Assembly: GCF_042665255.1 (NCBI RefSeq)
Contig: NZ_JBHTCD010000035.1
DNA: 44,626 nt
Strand: one strand, 5' to 3'
DNA from: Insolitispirillum peregrinum
GTDB taxonomy: Bacteria > Pseudomonadota > Alphaproteobacteria > Rhodospirillales > Rhodospirillaceae
Made by a program: the position numbers and the translations under genes. How positions within the stretch are numbered: the stretch's first letter is position 1; the number at the start of each line of letters is the position of its first letter. Of this stretch, positions 32,534 through 41,247 are shown in pieces. The notes beneath the pieces are model-generated. The model was not told where the DNA came from and made no database searches. It saw nothing but the letters and a program-made list of their open reading frames with translations.

Positions 32534-33664
32534 ATGACGGACCGTATCCGCGAATTCCTCGACACCCGCCACACCGAAGGCCCCTGCCTGGTGGTCGATC
32601 TCGATGTCGTTCGCAGCAACTACCTCGCTTTTGCCAACGCGCTGCCGGACACCCGCGTGTTCTATGCCGTGAAGGCCAATCCGGCTCCGCAAGTGCTGTC
32701 CCTGCTGGCTCAACTCGGCTCGTGCTTTGATACCGCTTCGGTGCCGGAAATCGAGATGGTGCTGGCTGCTGGTGCCACCCCGGACCGTATTTCGTTCGGC
32801 AACACCATCAAAAAGGAACGCGACATCGAACGCGCCTGGATGATGGGCGTCACCCTGTTCGCCTTTGACTCCGAAGCCGAGCTGCTGAAGATCGCCCGCA
32901 GCGCGCCGGGGTCGAAAGTGTTCTGCCGCATCCTGTTCGACTGCGAAGGCGCTGAATGGCCGCTGTCGCGCAAGTTCGGTTGCGTGCCGGAGATGGCCGT
33001 TGACCTGCTGGAAAAGGCCCAGCGTCTGGGCCTGAAGCCGCATGGTGTGTCGTTCCACGTCGGTTCGCAGCAGCGCAACCCGCAGGTCTATGACCGGGCG
33101 CTGACCCTTGTCGCCGGTATTTTCCGTGATCTGGCCGAGCGTGGCATCACCCTGAAGATGGTCAATCTGGGCGGCGGCTTCCCGGCGCGCTACCTGAAGG
33201 ACATCCCGGCGGTGCAGACCTATGGCGAAGCCATCTCGACCTCGCTGCGCAAGCATTTTGGCAACGACCTGCCGGAAACCATCATCGAGCCGGGCCGGGG
33301 CATGGTCGGCAACGCTGGCATGCTGCAGGCCGAAGTGGTGCTGATTTCCCGCAAGGCCGAAGACGAAGCCGTGCGCTGGGTTTACCTCGACATTGGCAAG
33401 TTCGGCGGTCTGGCGGAAACGATGGACGAAGCCATTCGCTATCCGATCCACACCAGCCGCGATCACGATGAAAAGGCCGCCTGCATTCTGGCTGGCCCGA
33501 CCTGTGACTCGGCGGACGTGCTGTACGAAAAAGAACCCTATTTCCTCCCGCTGTCGCTGGAAATCGGCGACAAGGTGCTGATCGAAGCCACCGGAGCCTA
33601 TACCACCACCTATTCAGCGGTGGCCTTTAACGGCTTTGCTCCGCTGCAGGCGTTCTTCATCTGA
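32534..33664 (+). CDS. speF: Ornithine decarboxylase, fold-type III (possible lysine/ornithine decarboxylase)
   Basis: A 376-residue PLP enzyme of the alanine-racemase-fold decarboxylases, converting ornithine (possibly also lysine) to putrescine at the start of polyamine synthesis. Motifs in order: VFYAVKANP with the PLP lysine, SFHVGSQ, NLGGGFPARY for the cofactor phosphate, EPGRGMVG, GPTCDSADVLYE with the catalytic Cys and substrate-binding Asp at the dimer interface, and GAYTTTYSAVAFNGF. Length is standard for the short bacterial/eukaryotic type, unlike the 700-residue inducible type of enterobacteria. ATG 32534 is favoured over upstream starts because AAGGGA precedes it and homology begins there. 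A long structured leader lies upstream. A GNAT gene follows after 68 bp, perhaps on the same mRNA. Confidence 0.95.
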   Translation: MTDRIREFLDTRHTEGPCLVVDLDVVRSNYLAFANALPDTRVFYAVKANPAPQVLSLLAQLGSCFDTASVPEIEMVLAAGATPDRISFGNTIKKERDIERAWMMGVTLFAFDSEAELLKIARSAPGSKVFCRILFDCEGAEWPLSRKFGCVPEMAVDLLEKAQRLGLKPHGVSFHVGSQQRNPQVYDRALTLVAGIFRDLAERGITLKMVNLGGGFPARYLKDIPAVQTYGEAISTSLRKHFGNDLPETIIEPGRGMVGNAGMLQAEVVLISRKAEDEAVRWVYLDIGKFGGLAETMDEAIRYPIHTSRDHDEKAACILAGPTCDSADVLYEKEPYFLPLSLEIGDKVLIEATGAYTTTYSAVAFNGFAPLQAFFI

Positions 33665-33732
33665 TTTTCCGGTCATCCTGAGGTCAGCCCCGGCTGGCCC
33701 TTGCAGGGAGCGGGGATAGCCCCCGAAAACCC

Positions 33733-34305
33733 ATGATCACTCTCGGCCATGAAACCGAAACCGATGTCGCCCAGATCGAAGCCCTGCTTGATCTGGTGTT
33801 TGGTGCCGAAGAACGCCTGCGCAAGACCTGCCAGCGCTTGCGTGACGGTCAGAAACCCGCCGACGGGCTGGCGCTGGTCCTGCGCGATGAGGATCGTATC
33901 GTCGGCACCCTGCGCTTCTGGGAGCTGCTGATCGGTGGGCAGACCCGCGCCCTGTTGCTGGGTCCGCTGGCGGTTGATCCGTCGTTGCAGGGCACCGGAC
34001 TGGGCAGCAAGCTGATGCGCCACGGCCTGAATCTGGCCGCTGCCCGCCATCATCAGGCGGTCATTCTGGTCGGTGACGAGCCTTATTACCGGCGCTTTGG
34101 CTTCCAGACCCACTATATGGGCAACGTCGATCTGCCCGGCCCGGTCAATCGGGACCGCTTCCTTGGTCTCGAACTGGTCGATGGCGCGTTGGCCGATGTC
34201 TCCGGCATGGTCGCCCCGCTCGAACCGACCCTCGGTCTGCCCTGTGGCATGCTGTTTGACCCGGAATTCGATCCGGCTCTGGGGCTGGGCTGGACCCTCG
34301 CCTGA
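33733..34305 (+). CDS. GNAT-family N-acetyltransferase
   Basis: A 190-residue cytoplasmic acetyltransferase. The acetyl-CoA-binding core is clear: LGPLAVDPSLQGTGLGSKLM (about 76-95) has the Gln/Arg-x-x-Gly-x-Gly/Ala pattern of motif A, followed by VILVGDEPYYRRFGFQ, typical of the YhbS-like subgroup of predicted N-acetyltransferases. It comes 68 bp after ornithine decarboxylase and ends before a strong terminator, so both are probably one unit. Polyamine acetylation would be an economical guess, but this subgroup is not linked to spermidine acetyltransferase, so the substrate stays open. No membrane segments or signal peptide. Confidence 0.9.
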   Translation: MITLGHETETDVAQIEALLDLVFGAEERLRKTCQRLRDGQKPADGLALVLRDEDRIVGTLRFWELLIGGQTRALLLGPLAVDPSLQGTGLGSKLMRHGLNLAAARHHQAVILVGDEPYYRRFGFQTHYMGNVDLPGPVNRDRFLGLELVDGALADVSGMVAPLEPTLGLPCGMLFDPEFDPALGLGWTLA

Positions 34306-34328
34306 CGCTTTTCCATTCGATCGTTACC

Positions 34329-34359
34329 AAAAGGGCGTCCGGTCACCGACGCCCTTTTT
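34329..34359 (+). terminator. Rho-independent terminator after the GNAT gene
   Basis: Perfect stem AAAAGGGCGTC (34329-34339) with GACGCCCTTTT (34348-34358), an eight-base loop and T-run. It closes the decarboxylase-GNAT unit and separates it from psd. Confidence 0.92.
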
Positions 34360-34476
34360 TGCTGCCAACAGTCCGCCAAATACGAGCGAATACGGGCAAA
34401 ATGACCGAAAATGTCTTCCCGATACCGCAGGCTGCGACTATGCTCCGGCAATTGTAGCGTTTATGGAAGAAAGACA

Positions 34477-35184
34477 GTGAAGGTTATCCAGATTTCTTGG
34501 CGGCGTTACATGGTGCCGCCCCTGCACGAAGAAGGTCCGCGTTTTCTGGCCATCTTTTTGGTGCTGACTGTCCTGCTGGCCTGGATCTGGTTGCCGCTGG
34601 TGGTGGTTGGTGCCCTGCTGACCGTCTGGTGCTTCTTCTTTTTCCGCGACCCGGTCCGCTATGTCCCGACCCGTCCCGGTCTGGTGGTAACCCCGGCCAG
34701 TGGTGTGGTGCAGATGATCGGCCCGTCGGTACCGCCGCCGGAACTGGAGATGGGTGAGCAGCCGCTGACCCGTATTTCGGTGTTCATGTCGGTGTTTGAT
34801 TGCCACGTCAACCGCATTCCGGTCGGCGGCGAAATCGTCAAGGAAGTCTATCGTCCGGGTAAATTCCTCGACGCCAGCCTCGACAAGGCCAGCGAACAGA
34901 ACGAACGCCAGTCGGTGCGCCTGCGCACCGATGATGGCCGCGAGATAGCCTTTGTTCAGATTGCCGGGCTGTTGGCCCGTCGCATCCGCTGTGACATCAA
35001 GGCCGGGCAACGTCTGGCCACCGGCGACCGTTTTGGCCTGATCCGCTTTGGCTCGCGCGTTGACGTCTATCTGCCGCCGGGAACCAACCCGCTGGTGGTG
35101 CTGGGGCAGAACTGCGTTTCCGGGGAAACGATCCTTGCCGACCTGACCAGCGACGAAGCCGAGCGCGACGGAAAAGGGATCTGA
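34477..35184 (+). CDS. psd: Phosphatidylserine decarboxylase (short, PSD-B type)
   Basis: A 235-residue inner-membrane enzyme that decarboxylates phosphatidylserine to phosphatidylethanolamine. A hydrophobic hairpin (about 23-55) is followed by FFRDPVRYVP, TPASGVVQMIGPS and FMSVFDCHVNRIPVGG. The self-cleavage site that creates the pyruvoyl cofactor is the Gly-Ser of GLIRFGSRVDVYLP near the C-terminus. The short length and this variant FGS place it with the archaeal-type PSDs of alphaproteobacteria. GTG 34477 is chosen for the GGAAG upstream and the typical MKVIQISWRRYMVPPLH opening. It is followed after six bases by pssA, the preceding step of the same pathway, so they are one operon. Confidence 0.96.
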   Translation: MKVIQISWRRYMVPPLHEEGPRFLAIFLVLTVLLAWIWLPLVVVGALLTVWCFFFFRDPVRYVPTRPGLVVTPASGVVQMIGPSVPPPELEMGEQPLTRISVFMSVFDCHVNRIPVGGEIVKEVYRPGKFLDASLDKASEQNERQSVRLRTDDGREIAFVQIAGLLARRIRCDIKAGQRLATGDRFGLIRFGSRVDVYLPPGTNPLVVLGQNCVSGETILADLTSDEAERDGKGI

Positions 35185-35190
35185 TACGCC

Positions 35191-36000
35191 ATGCCAATGA
35201 TGCTTCCCGGCCAACGCGGGCTCAAAACGCTGTCCTTCAACAAGATGATCCCCAACATGGTCACCTTGTTGGCGCTGTCGGCGGGGTTGACCTCGATCCG
35301 TTACGGGCTGCGCGACGAATGGGAACGGGCGGTGATCGCCATTTTCCTCGCTGCGCTGTTCGATGCCATGGATGGCCGGGTGGCGCGCATGCTGAAGGCA
35401 ACCAGCAAGTTCGGTGCCGAGCTGGACTCCCTGTCCGACTTCATCAGCTTCGGGGTTGCTCCGGCGGTGTTGCTGTACATGTGGACCCTCAGCGATGCGG
35501 GCGGCTTTGGCTGGGCCCTGTCGCTGTTGCTGGCCATCTGCTGCGCCCTGCGGCTGGCACGGTTCAACACCATGCTCGGCGAACCGGACCTGCCCGGCTG
35601 GGCCCACAACTATTTCACCGGCGTTCCGGCCCCGGCCGCCGCCGGGCTGGCGCTGTTGCCGATGGTCCTGTCGTTTGAATTTGACGGCGGGTTCTTTGAA
35701 AAGCCCGCAGTGGTGGCCTTTTTTGTGCTGCTGGTGTCGTTCCTGATGGTCAGCCGCCTGCCGACCTATTCTTTCAAGCGGGTTCGCATTCCGGCCCTGT
35801 GGGTTCTGCCGACCATGATCTGCGTCGGCATTCTGGCAGCCTTTCTGGTCACCGAGCCTTGGGCAACGCTGGGGGTGATCGGGCTGGTCTATATCGGGAC
35901 CTTCCCGCTGTCCTTCCGCTCCTTCCGTCGCCTGTCGGCCCGCGCCCGTCAGGACGCCGCCTGCGAGGCCGATGACGATTCGTCTGCCGCCGGGGCCTGA
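35191..36000 (+). CDS. pssA: CDP-diacylglycerol-serine O-phosphatidyltransferase
   Basis: A 269-residue inner-membrane enzyme that makes phosphatidylserine from CDP-diacylglycerol and serine. The CDP-alcohol phosphatidyltransferase signature is complete: DGRVARMLKATSKFGAELD plus SLSD, giving D-G-x2-A-R-x8-G-x3-D-x3-D (about 53-75). Around eight hydrophobic helices follow the family pattern, and the C-terminal tail is acidic. The start ATG 35191 comes six bases after psd. The gene's TGA is followed at 36033 by the permease start, so the permease may be transcribed with it. Conserved gene order with psd makes the assignment secure. Confidence 0.96.
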   Translation: MPMMLPGQRGLKTLSFNKMIPNMVTLLALSAGLTSIRYGLRDEWERAVIAIFLAALFDAMDGRVARMLKATSKFGAELDSLSDFISFGVAPAVLLYMWTLSDAGGFGWALSLLLAICCALRLARFNTMLGEPDLPGWAHNYFTGVPAPAAAGLALLPMVLSFEFDGGFFEKPAVVAFFVLLVSFLMVSRLPTYSFKRVRIPALWVLPTMICVGILAAFLVTEPWATLGVIGLVYIGTFPLSFRSFRRLSARARQDAACEADDDSSAAGA

Positions 36001-36032
36001 TCCTGACCGCGTTCATCCTGAGTGCCTTCATC

Positions 36033-37220
36033 GTGACCTATCTGGGGATGGCCATTGGCCGGTTCCCCGGATTGCGTCTGGATCGAACCGGTATTGCACT
36101 GGTGGCGGCGGTGGCGCTGGTTGGCCTCGGGGCCATTTCACCACCGGCAGCCCTCGCCACCATCGACTTTCCCACCCTGCTGATCCTGTTCGGGCTGATG
36201 ATCCTGTCCGCCCAGATCGCTGAAGCCGGTTTTTATGACTGGTGCGCCGACCGGATGGCAAAAGTCCACGGATCACCGGCAGCCGTTCTGGCTTTGGTGG
36301 TTGCGATTGGTGGTGTTCTGGCCGCCCTGCTGTCCAACGACGTGGTGGTGTTTGCCATGACGCCGCTGCTGTGCCTTGGCATTCAACGCCGGGGACTGGA
36401 TGCCCGCCCGTTTGTGCTGGCGCTGGCCGCCGCCGCCAATGCCGGGTCTGCGGCAACCGCGATTGGGAACCCGCAAAACATCCTGATTGCGCAGGCCGGG
36501 TCTCTGGACTTTGGCCCCTTCGTCACCGTTTGCGGCCCACCGACCGTGCTGGCGCTGGCTGGGGTCTGGCTGGTCATCTGGCTGGGGTGGAAAAACCGTT
36601 GGCACATTCCCCGTGTTGCTGGAGATCATGCCATCGGCACGCCGCAGCTCGACCGCCCGATGATGATCAAGGCGACAGGGGCAACCATAGTGCTGCTGGG
36701 CCTGTTTCTGACCCCGGTTCCGCAGGCGATCAGTTGCACCCTGATTGCCGCCACCCTGCTGATCAGCCGCCGCCTGTCCAGCCATCGTGCCCTGGCGCTG
36801 GTGGACTGGCATCTGCTGGTGCTGTTTGCCGCCCTGTTCATTGTTACTGGTGCCCTTGGGCAAACCCCGGTCCCCGGCCAGATTGTCCAGGCAGCCCAAG
36901 CCATCGGACTGGATTTGCAAACCCTGCCCGGACTGGCCGTTGTCTCCCTGATTGGCTCGAACACCATTGGCAACGTACCGGCAGACATGATGCTGCTGGC
37001 CCTGTTTCCAAAGGCTCCGACGGCATGGCTGCACGGGCTGGCGCTGCTGTCCACGTTAGCGGGCAACCTGCTGCTGACCGGCAGCATGGCCAATCTGATT
37101 GCGGTTGAACGTGCTGCCTCCTGCGGGATCACGGTCAGTTTTACCGACCACGCCCGCAGCGGTGTGCCGCTAACCTTGCTGTCGTTTGCGGTTGCCCTCG
37201 GCTGGCTGGCGATGGTTTAA
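36033..37220 (+). CDS. ArsB/NhaD-type (ion transporter superfamily) permease
   Basis: A 395-residue inner-membrane protein with about eleven helices and few charges. It resembles the ion-transporter superfamily that includes ArsB, CitM and NhaD: two repeats each have a re-entrant region with an Asn-Pro or Gly-Asn motif, here AATAIGNPQNILIAQAGSL (about 143-161) and LIGSNTIGNVPADMML (about 306-321). LLSNDVVVFAMTPLL is the matching helix of the first repeat. The substrate is not predictable; arsenite, citrate or sodium/proton exchange are all represented in the family. GTG 36033 is the first usual start, but the frame stays open upstream with a hydrophobic stretch, so a CTG start at 35997 or 36003 would complete helix 1. 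Likely downstream member of the psd-pssA unit. Confidence 0.82.
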   Translation: MTYLGMAIGRFPGLRLDRTGIALVAAVALVGLGAISPPAALATIDFPTLLILFGLMILSAQIAEAGFYDWCADRMAKVHGSPAAVLALVVAIGGVLAALLSNDVVVFAMTPLLCLGIQRRGLDARPFVLALAAAANAGSAATAIGNPQNILIAQAGSLDFGPFVTVCGPPTVLALAGVWLVIWLGWKNRWHIPRVAGDHAIGTPQLDRPMMIKATGATIVLLGLFLTPVPQAISCTLIAATLLISRRLSSHRALALVDWHLLVLFAALFIVTGALGQTPVPGQIVQAAQAIGLDLQTLPGLAVVSLIGSNTIGNVPADMMLLALFPKAPTAWLHGLALLSTLAGNLLLTGSMANLIAVERAASCGITVSFTDHARSGVPLTLLSFAVALGWLAMV

Positions 37221-37221
37221 A

Positions 37222-37253
37222 AAGGACGCCGAGCGCTGCTCCATGACCCTGTT
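37222..37253 (+). repeat. Partial copy of the MITE-like repeat
   Basis: GGACGCCGAGCGCTGCTCC, followed by a diverged CCTGTTTTC, matches the left end and first hairpin of the 157-bp element and then stops. It begins two bases after the permease stop codon. Confidence 0.5.
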
Positions 37254-37298
37254 TTCTGTCTGTCATCCATCGTGATACGAACCATGCCCATGTCTCTA

Positions 37299-37336
37299 GA
37301 CCAGCGTGCGTTAAATCAGACGCCACGGTACTCGAC
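37299..37336 (-). repeat. REP2 repeat, reverse orientation
   Basis: Begins GACCAGCGTGCGTTAAATCA and continues to CTCGACAC; it is the reverse complement of the REP2 at 25253-25288 with a few changes. It adjoins the third copy of the hairpin element. Confidence 0.7.
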
Positions 37337-37337
37337 A

Positions 37338-37480
37338 CAAAACAAAAAGCTCATGGAGCGCTGCTCCACACCTCGCCGGGGCCTTTAGGCCCCGGACCCC
37401 ATTAATTTGATATTGAAAGAAAAAATGGGGGTTTGGGGGCATCGCACCCAAACGGGTATGGGCGGTAGCCCATCTCCCTG
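37338..37480 (+). repeat. Five-hairpin MITE-like repeat, copy 3 (diverged)
   Basis: Same order of five hairpins as 25096-25252, beginning with TGGAGCGCTGCTCCA (37354-37368). Several stems have changed on both sides so that pairing remains. The inverted ends have decayed. It fills most of the gap between the permease and der. Confidence 0.7.
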
Positions 37481-37489
37481 CAATGAACA

Positions 37490-37515
37490 ACGGGCGACTG
37501 TTTCCAGTCGCCCGT
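37490..37515. terminator. Hairpin terminator between convergent permease and der genes
   Basis: Perfect 11-bp stem ACGGGCGACTG with CAGTCGCCCGT around four bases. On the plus strand it is followed by ATGTTTTTT, a good T-run. It starts eight bases beyond the der stop on the other strand, so it may serve both. Confidence 0.8.
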
Positions 37516-37522
37516 ATGTTTT

Positions 37523-38929
37523 TTAATCAACGTAGGGGTTCTTCGGCTTGCGCAGGTGAATGCGCAGCGGCACTCCGTCCAGACCGAACACATCGCGCAG
37601 CCCGTTGACCAGATAGCGCATATAGCTTTCTGGCAGTTCGTCGGGCTTGGAGACGAAGATGGCAAAGGTCGGCGGACGGGCCTTGACCTGAGTCATGTAG
37701 CGCAGCTTGATCCGGCGCTTTTGCTTGGACAGCGGCGGCGGATGGCGGGTGATCATTTCGTCCAGCCAGCGGTTCAGGCGCGAGGTCGGCACGCGCGCGT
37801 TCCACAGGCTGTGAATTTCAAATACCGCTTCCATCAGGTCATCGACGCCCTGATTGCGCAGGGCCGACAGGGTGACGGTCGGAATGCCACGCACCTGCGG
37901 CAACGAGGTTTGCAGGCGGTCGCCCAGACGTTGCAGCGATTCCGCCCGGTCGATGGCGGCATCCCACTTGTTGACGGCGATCACCAGAGCGCGGCCTTCT
38001 TCCAGCACCAGCCGGGCGATGGTCAGGTCCTGCTTGTCGAGCACCATGTTGGCGTCGAGCATCAGCACCACCACTTCGGCCATGCGGATCGAGTTCAGCG
38101 TATCGGCCACCGACAGCTTTTCGAGGCTTTCCTCGACCCGCGAGCGGCGACGAATCCCGGCAGTGTCAACGATCTTGATCGGACGGCCACGCCATTCGTA
38201 TTTCACGGTGATGGAGTCACGCGTCACCCCGGCTTCGGGGCCGGTCAGCATGCGGTCTTCGCCAAGCAGGCAGTTGACCAGCGTTGACTTGCCGGTGTTC
38301 GGGCGGCCAACGATCGCGACATGCAGCGGACGGTCTGGCGGCGGCGGGATCACCACTTCATCGCCTTCGTCGATATCGGGGATTTCTTCCGGCTCGGGGG
38401 CAAAGCCGAACTCGTCGTCTTCGTCGTACGGCAGTTCCTTGGAATAGGGCAGCAGGGCGGCCAGCAGGTCGCCCAGCCCCAGCCCGTGTTCGGCGGACAG
38501 CGGGATCGGATCCCCCAGACCCAGCCCATAGGACTCGTACATCCCCTGATCACCGGCTTTGCCTTCGCACTTGTTGGCAACCAGAATCACCGGGGTCTTT
38601 TGACGGCGCAGCAACTGGGCGAAGTGTTCGTCCATCGGGGTCAGACCTGCGCGCCCGTCAATCAGGAACAGTGCCACGTCGGCTTCGGCCAGGGCGCGTT
38701 CCGTCTGCTGGCGCATGCGGCCTTCGAGGGTCTCGGGGCCGGAAACTTCCAGACCGGCGGTGTCGATGACCTCGAACTCCAGTCCCAGCAGCGAGGCCGG
38801 AGCCGACCGCCGGTCGCGGGTCACGCCGGGCATATCGTGGACGATAGCCAGCTTGCGCCCGATCAGGCGGTTGAACAGGGTCGATTTCCCGACATTGGGG
38901 CGGCCAATAATGGCGACGGTAAAGCTCAT
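37523..38929 (-). CDS. der: Ribosome-assembly GTPase Der (EngA)
   Basis: A 468-residue GTPase with two consecutive G domains, essential for 50S ribosome assembly. Domain 1 has GRPNVGKST (about 9-17), DTAGLE and NKCEGK. An acidic linker (about 165-200, rich in Asp/Glu) precedes domain 2 with GRPNTGKST (about 208), DTAGIRRRSRVEE and NKWDA. The KH-like C-terminal domain (about 370-468) includes RRIKLRYMTQVKARPPTF. All GTP-binding motifs are intact. It follows bamB by 50 bp on the same strand and lies two genes after the YfgM-like gene, the same order as in E. coli. A hairpin terminator lies just past the stop codon. Confidence 0.98.
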   Translation of the reverse strand: MSFTVAIIGRPNVGKSTLFNRLIGRKLAIVHDMPGVTRDRRSAPASLLGLEFEVIDTAGLEVSGPETLEGRMRQQTERALAEADVALFLIDGRAGLTPMDEHFAQLLRRQKTPVILVANKCEGKAGDQGMYESYGLGLGDPIPLSAEHGLGLGDLLAALLPYSKELPYDEDDEFGFAPEPEEIPDIDEGDEVVIPPPPDRPLHVAIVGRPNTGKSTLVNCLLGEDRMLTGPEAGVTRDSITVKYEWRGRPIKIVDTAGIRRRSRVEESLEKLSVADTLNSIRMAEVVVLMLDANMVLDKQDLTIARLVLEEGRALVIAVNKWDAAIDRAESLQRLGDRLQTSLPQVRGIPTVTLSALRNQGVDDLMEAVFEIHSLWNARVPTSRLNRWLDEMITRHPPPLSKQKRRIKLRYMTQVKARPPTFAIFVSKPDELPESYMRYLVNGLRDVFGLDGVPLRIHLRKPKNPYVD

Positions 38930-38979
38930 GGCACTCTATCTAGGGGAAACGAGGGAAACGGGGGTGAGGCGGCGATGCC

Positions 38980-40362
38980 TTACCGGAAAGCGAGGATATC
39001 GGCTGCATCGTTCAGGAAGTAAAGGGTGTTGTTGGCCACTGCAGGCGGCAGGGTGATGCCGTCCGAGACAGACACCTTGCCCAGCACTGACCCGTCGTAG
39101 GGTGACAGGGCAAACAATTCACCGTTCGAGCCGGTCACGATCAGGCGGTCAGAGGCAAGGGTCGGGCCGGTCCACAGGATGCGGCCGGTGTGCTCTTCGG
39201 GGTCTTTCCATTGGGCAAGCTGATGAACCCACAGGATTTTACCGTTGGTCGTGTCGATGCAAACCGCCTCGGCATCGGTGGTGACCGCATAGAGGAATTT
39301 TCCGGCGAGCCATGGCTGTGACAGGCTGGACAGCTCGACTTCCCAGGCGCGGTCGCCGGTACGCAGGTCGATGCTGACCATCAGACCGGAATGGCCGATG
39401 ACATAGACCCGATTGTTGTCGATGACTGGACGGGCGCTGATGTCAGACAGATTGGCCGCCGAATCGGTGCGACGGGCGGCAATCACGGTATCTGACCACA
39501 AGGGCAGACCGTTATCGACGCGCAGGGCGGCGATTTCACCGGAGGTGTAGGGCATCAGCACCACGCCGTTATCGACCGCCGGAGCCGGGCCGGTCAGCAG
39601 GGTGGTTGCTTCTTCGACCCCGGCATGGGTCCACAGGATGCGGCCATCGGACGCGGCCAGTGCCAGACCCTTGTTATCGACGGTGACGACGAACACCCGG
39701 CCACCGTTGACCGTCGGAGCAGCGCGCATCGGCGACGGAACGGTCGTCTGCCACAGGGTCTTGCCGGTCTTGGGATCAAGGGCAAACACCTCGGCAAAAC
39801 CGGTGGTGACGTACAGGCGGCCATTATCAATGGCGACCCCACCACCCAGAATGGACTCGTCCTCGTCGTAATCGGGGGCGAGGTCAACAGACCACAAGGT
39901 TTTGCCGGTTTGGGCATCAAGCGCCGAGACTTCGGCCGAGGAGTCGATGACGTACAGCACGTTATCGGCCACGACCGGTTCGCTCATCAGGCGATTGCGC
40001 TTGGCGGTTCCGTTGCCGACGTTGGTGCTCCAGACCTTTTTCGGTACGGCATTGACCACCATGTGCTGCATGGCATGGTGGCTATACCCTCCGGCCTGCG
40101 GCCAGGAATCGTTCGGTTCGGGCGCGGGCAGGTGGATGGCATCGGTGCTGGCGTCATTGGCCGGCTTCAGGTTGCGGTCATGTTCCAGAATCGAAACACG
40201 GGTGCCGGGCAGCGGCGGGTCTTCCTTGCCACCGAACCACTCCCCGCCACCACAGGCGCTGAGAGCGGTAATCATCGCCAGGGCCGATGCGAGGCGAACC
40301 ACCCGACCGGATACACGGAGGGAAGAGGAAACCACAGGCGGGAAAACGAACGGAGAGGTCAT
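38980..40362 (-). CDS. bamB: Outer-membrane assembly lipoprotein BamB
   Basis: A 460-residue lipoprotein of the BAM complex, which inserts beta-barrel proteins into the outer membrane. The lipobox ALSAC places the lipidated Cys at residue 37. About 60 linker residues follow, then an eight-bladed PQQ-type propeller (about 100-460) with repeated LDAQTGKTLW-like units: VSALDAQTGKTLWSVDL, VFALDPKTGKTLWQTTV, VSIDLRTGDRAWEV and VCIDTTNGKILWVHQ. It is longer than E. coli BamB (392 residues), mainly in the N-terminal region. ATG 40362 gives a long leader before the signal helix; a GTG near residue 17 would be more typical. It sits between the YfgM-like gene (68 bp upstream) and der (50 bp downstream). 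Confidence 0.95.
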   Translation of the reverse strand: MTSPFVFPPVVSSSLRVSGRVVRLASALAMITALSACGGGEWFGGKEDPPLPGTRVSILEHDRNLKPANDASTDAIHLPAPEPNDSWPQAGGYSHHAMQHMVVNAVPKKVWSTNVGNGTAKRNRLMSEPVVADNVLYVIDSSAEVSALDAQTGKTLWSVDLAPDYDEDESILGGGVAIDNGRLYVTTGFAEVFALDPKTGKTLWQTTVPSPMRAAPTVNGGRVFVVTVDNKGLALAASDGRILWTHAGVEEATTLLTGPAPAVDNGVVLMPYTSGEIAALRVDNGLPLWSDTVIAARRTDSAANLSDISARPVIDNNRVYVIGHSGLMVSIDLRTGDRAWEVELSSLSQPWLAGKFLYAVTTDAEAVCIDTTNGKILWVHQLAQWKDPEEHTGRILWTGPTLASDRLIVTGSNGELFALSPYDGSVLGKVSVSDGITLPPAVANNTLYFLNDAADILAFR

Positions 40363-40430
40363 GGTCGAAAGATACCCCTGAGTGGGCCTCAGCCCTCGGC
40401 AAGACGGTCGGTGTCAGCAGGGTTGCGGCG

Positions 40431-41117
40431 TTACTTTGCCGCCGGCTTGCTGTCGAGGCTTTGCAACAGGATATTGGCACGCGAGCGGATACCCTGCGGT
40501 GTGCTGGCATCATCCACCAGATCCTGCAACAGCTTGCGGGCATCGTCGCCCCGGCCTTCCTTCAGGGCGAGCAGGGCCTGCACCTGACGGGCGGAATGGT
40601 CAAACGGCAACCCCGGAGCGGCCAGCGGGGTGATCAGGGTATTGATCTCATCGCTGCTGACGCCGTTGTCCATCCCCAGCAAGGCATAGCGCAGGGCGGC
40701 AACGGACCGCAGGATGGTATCACCCTTACCGGTCGCAATGCCTTTATAAATGGCCAGAGCGTCGCTGGTCTTGCCGTCTTTTTGCAGAAGGACGGCCCGC
40801 TGGATCTGGGCCAGGGCAACCGCGCCGTCATTGCCCTTGCTGGCGAGGGCGGTCAGGGCAGTCAGGGCATCGGCATCCTTACCGGCATCGGCCAGGGTCA
40901 ATGCCTGCTCATAGGACTGGGCATCGGCCATGTGCTGGTGCGATTGCCATGCTTTCCAGCCCTGATACCCGGCAACAACGGCGACCACCAGCACGGAAAC
41001 AGCAATGGCAACAGGCCCATACTGTTTCCAGAGCTTGTGCATTTGCTCATGGCGGAGCTCTTCATCGACCTCGCGGAAGAGGGCTTGCTGCTGGGGATCA
41101 GGAATGTTGTCAGCCAC
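40431..41117 (-). CDS. yfgM: YfgM-like membrane-anchored TPR protein
   Basis: A 228-residue protein with a short cytoplasmic head (FREVDEELRHEQMHKLWKQY), one membrane helix (AIAVSVLVVAVVAGYQGW, about 34-52) and a periplasmic TPR-like region with repeats such as SYEQALTLADAGKDADALTA and DGKTSDALAIYKGIATG. In E. coli YfgM associates with the SecYEG translocon and the PpiD chaperone, aiding export of envelope proteins. GTG 41117 is chosen because AGAGG precedes it and MADNIPDPQQQALFREV is the usual opening; ATGs further upstream lack signals. First gene of the yfgM-bamB-der block, which points to an outer-membrane biogenesis role. Confidence 0.92.
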   Translation of the reverse strand: MADNIPDPQQQALFREVDEELRHEQMHKLWKQYGPVAIAVSVLVVAVVAGYQGWKAWQSHQHMADAQSYEQALTLADAGKDADALTALTALASKGNDGAVALAQIQRAVLLQKDGKTSDALAIYKGIATGKGDTILRSVAALRYALLGMDNGVSSDEINTLITPLAAPGLPFDHSARQVQALLALKEGRGDDARKLLQDLVDDASTPQGIRSRANILLQSLDSKPAAK

Positions 41118-41247
41118 GGGAAACCTCTGTGGTTTAGGACGCATGTCGGATCGCAAAGGCATACGGAGAGCCCCGCGAAGCCGCTAACCATAGAGCCAGG
41201 CGCTTCGCAAGGCAACCTCAAGAGAAAGGCCGGGAAAATACAGTCTG

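Noticed and set aside
37221..37522. Possible CRISPR or tandem array because of repeated hairpins
   Set aside because: Stems differ from each other, spacers are absent, and the block matches dispersed copies elsewhere in the window.
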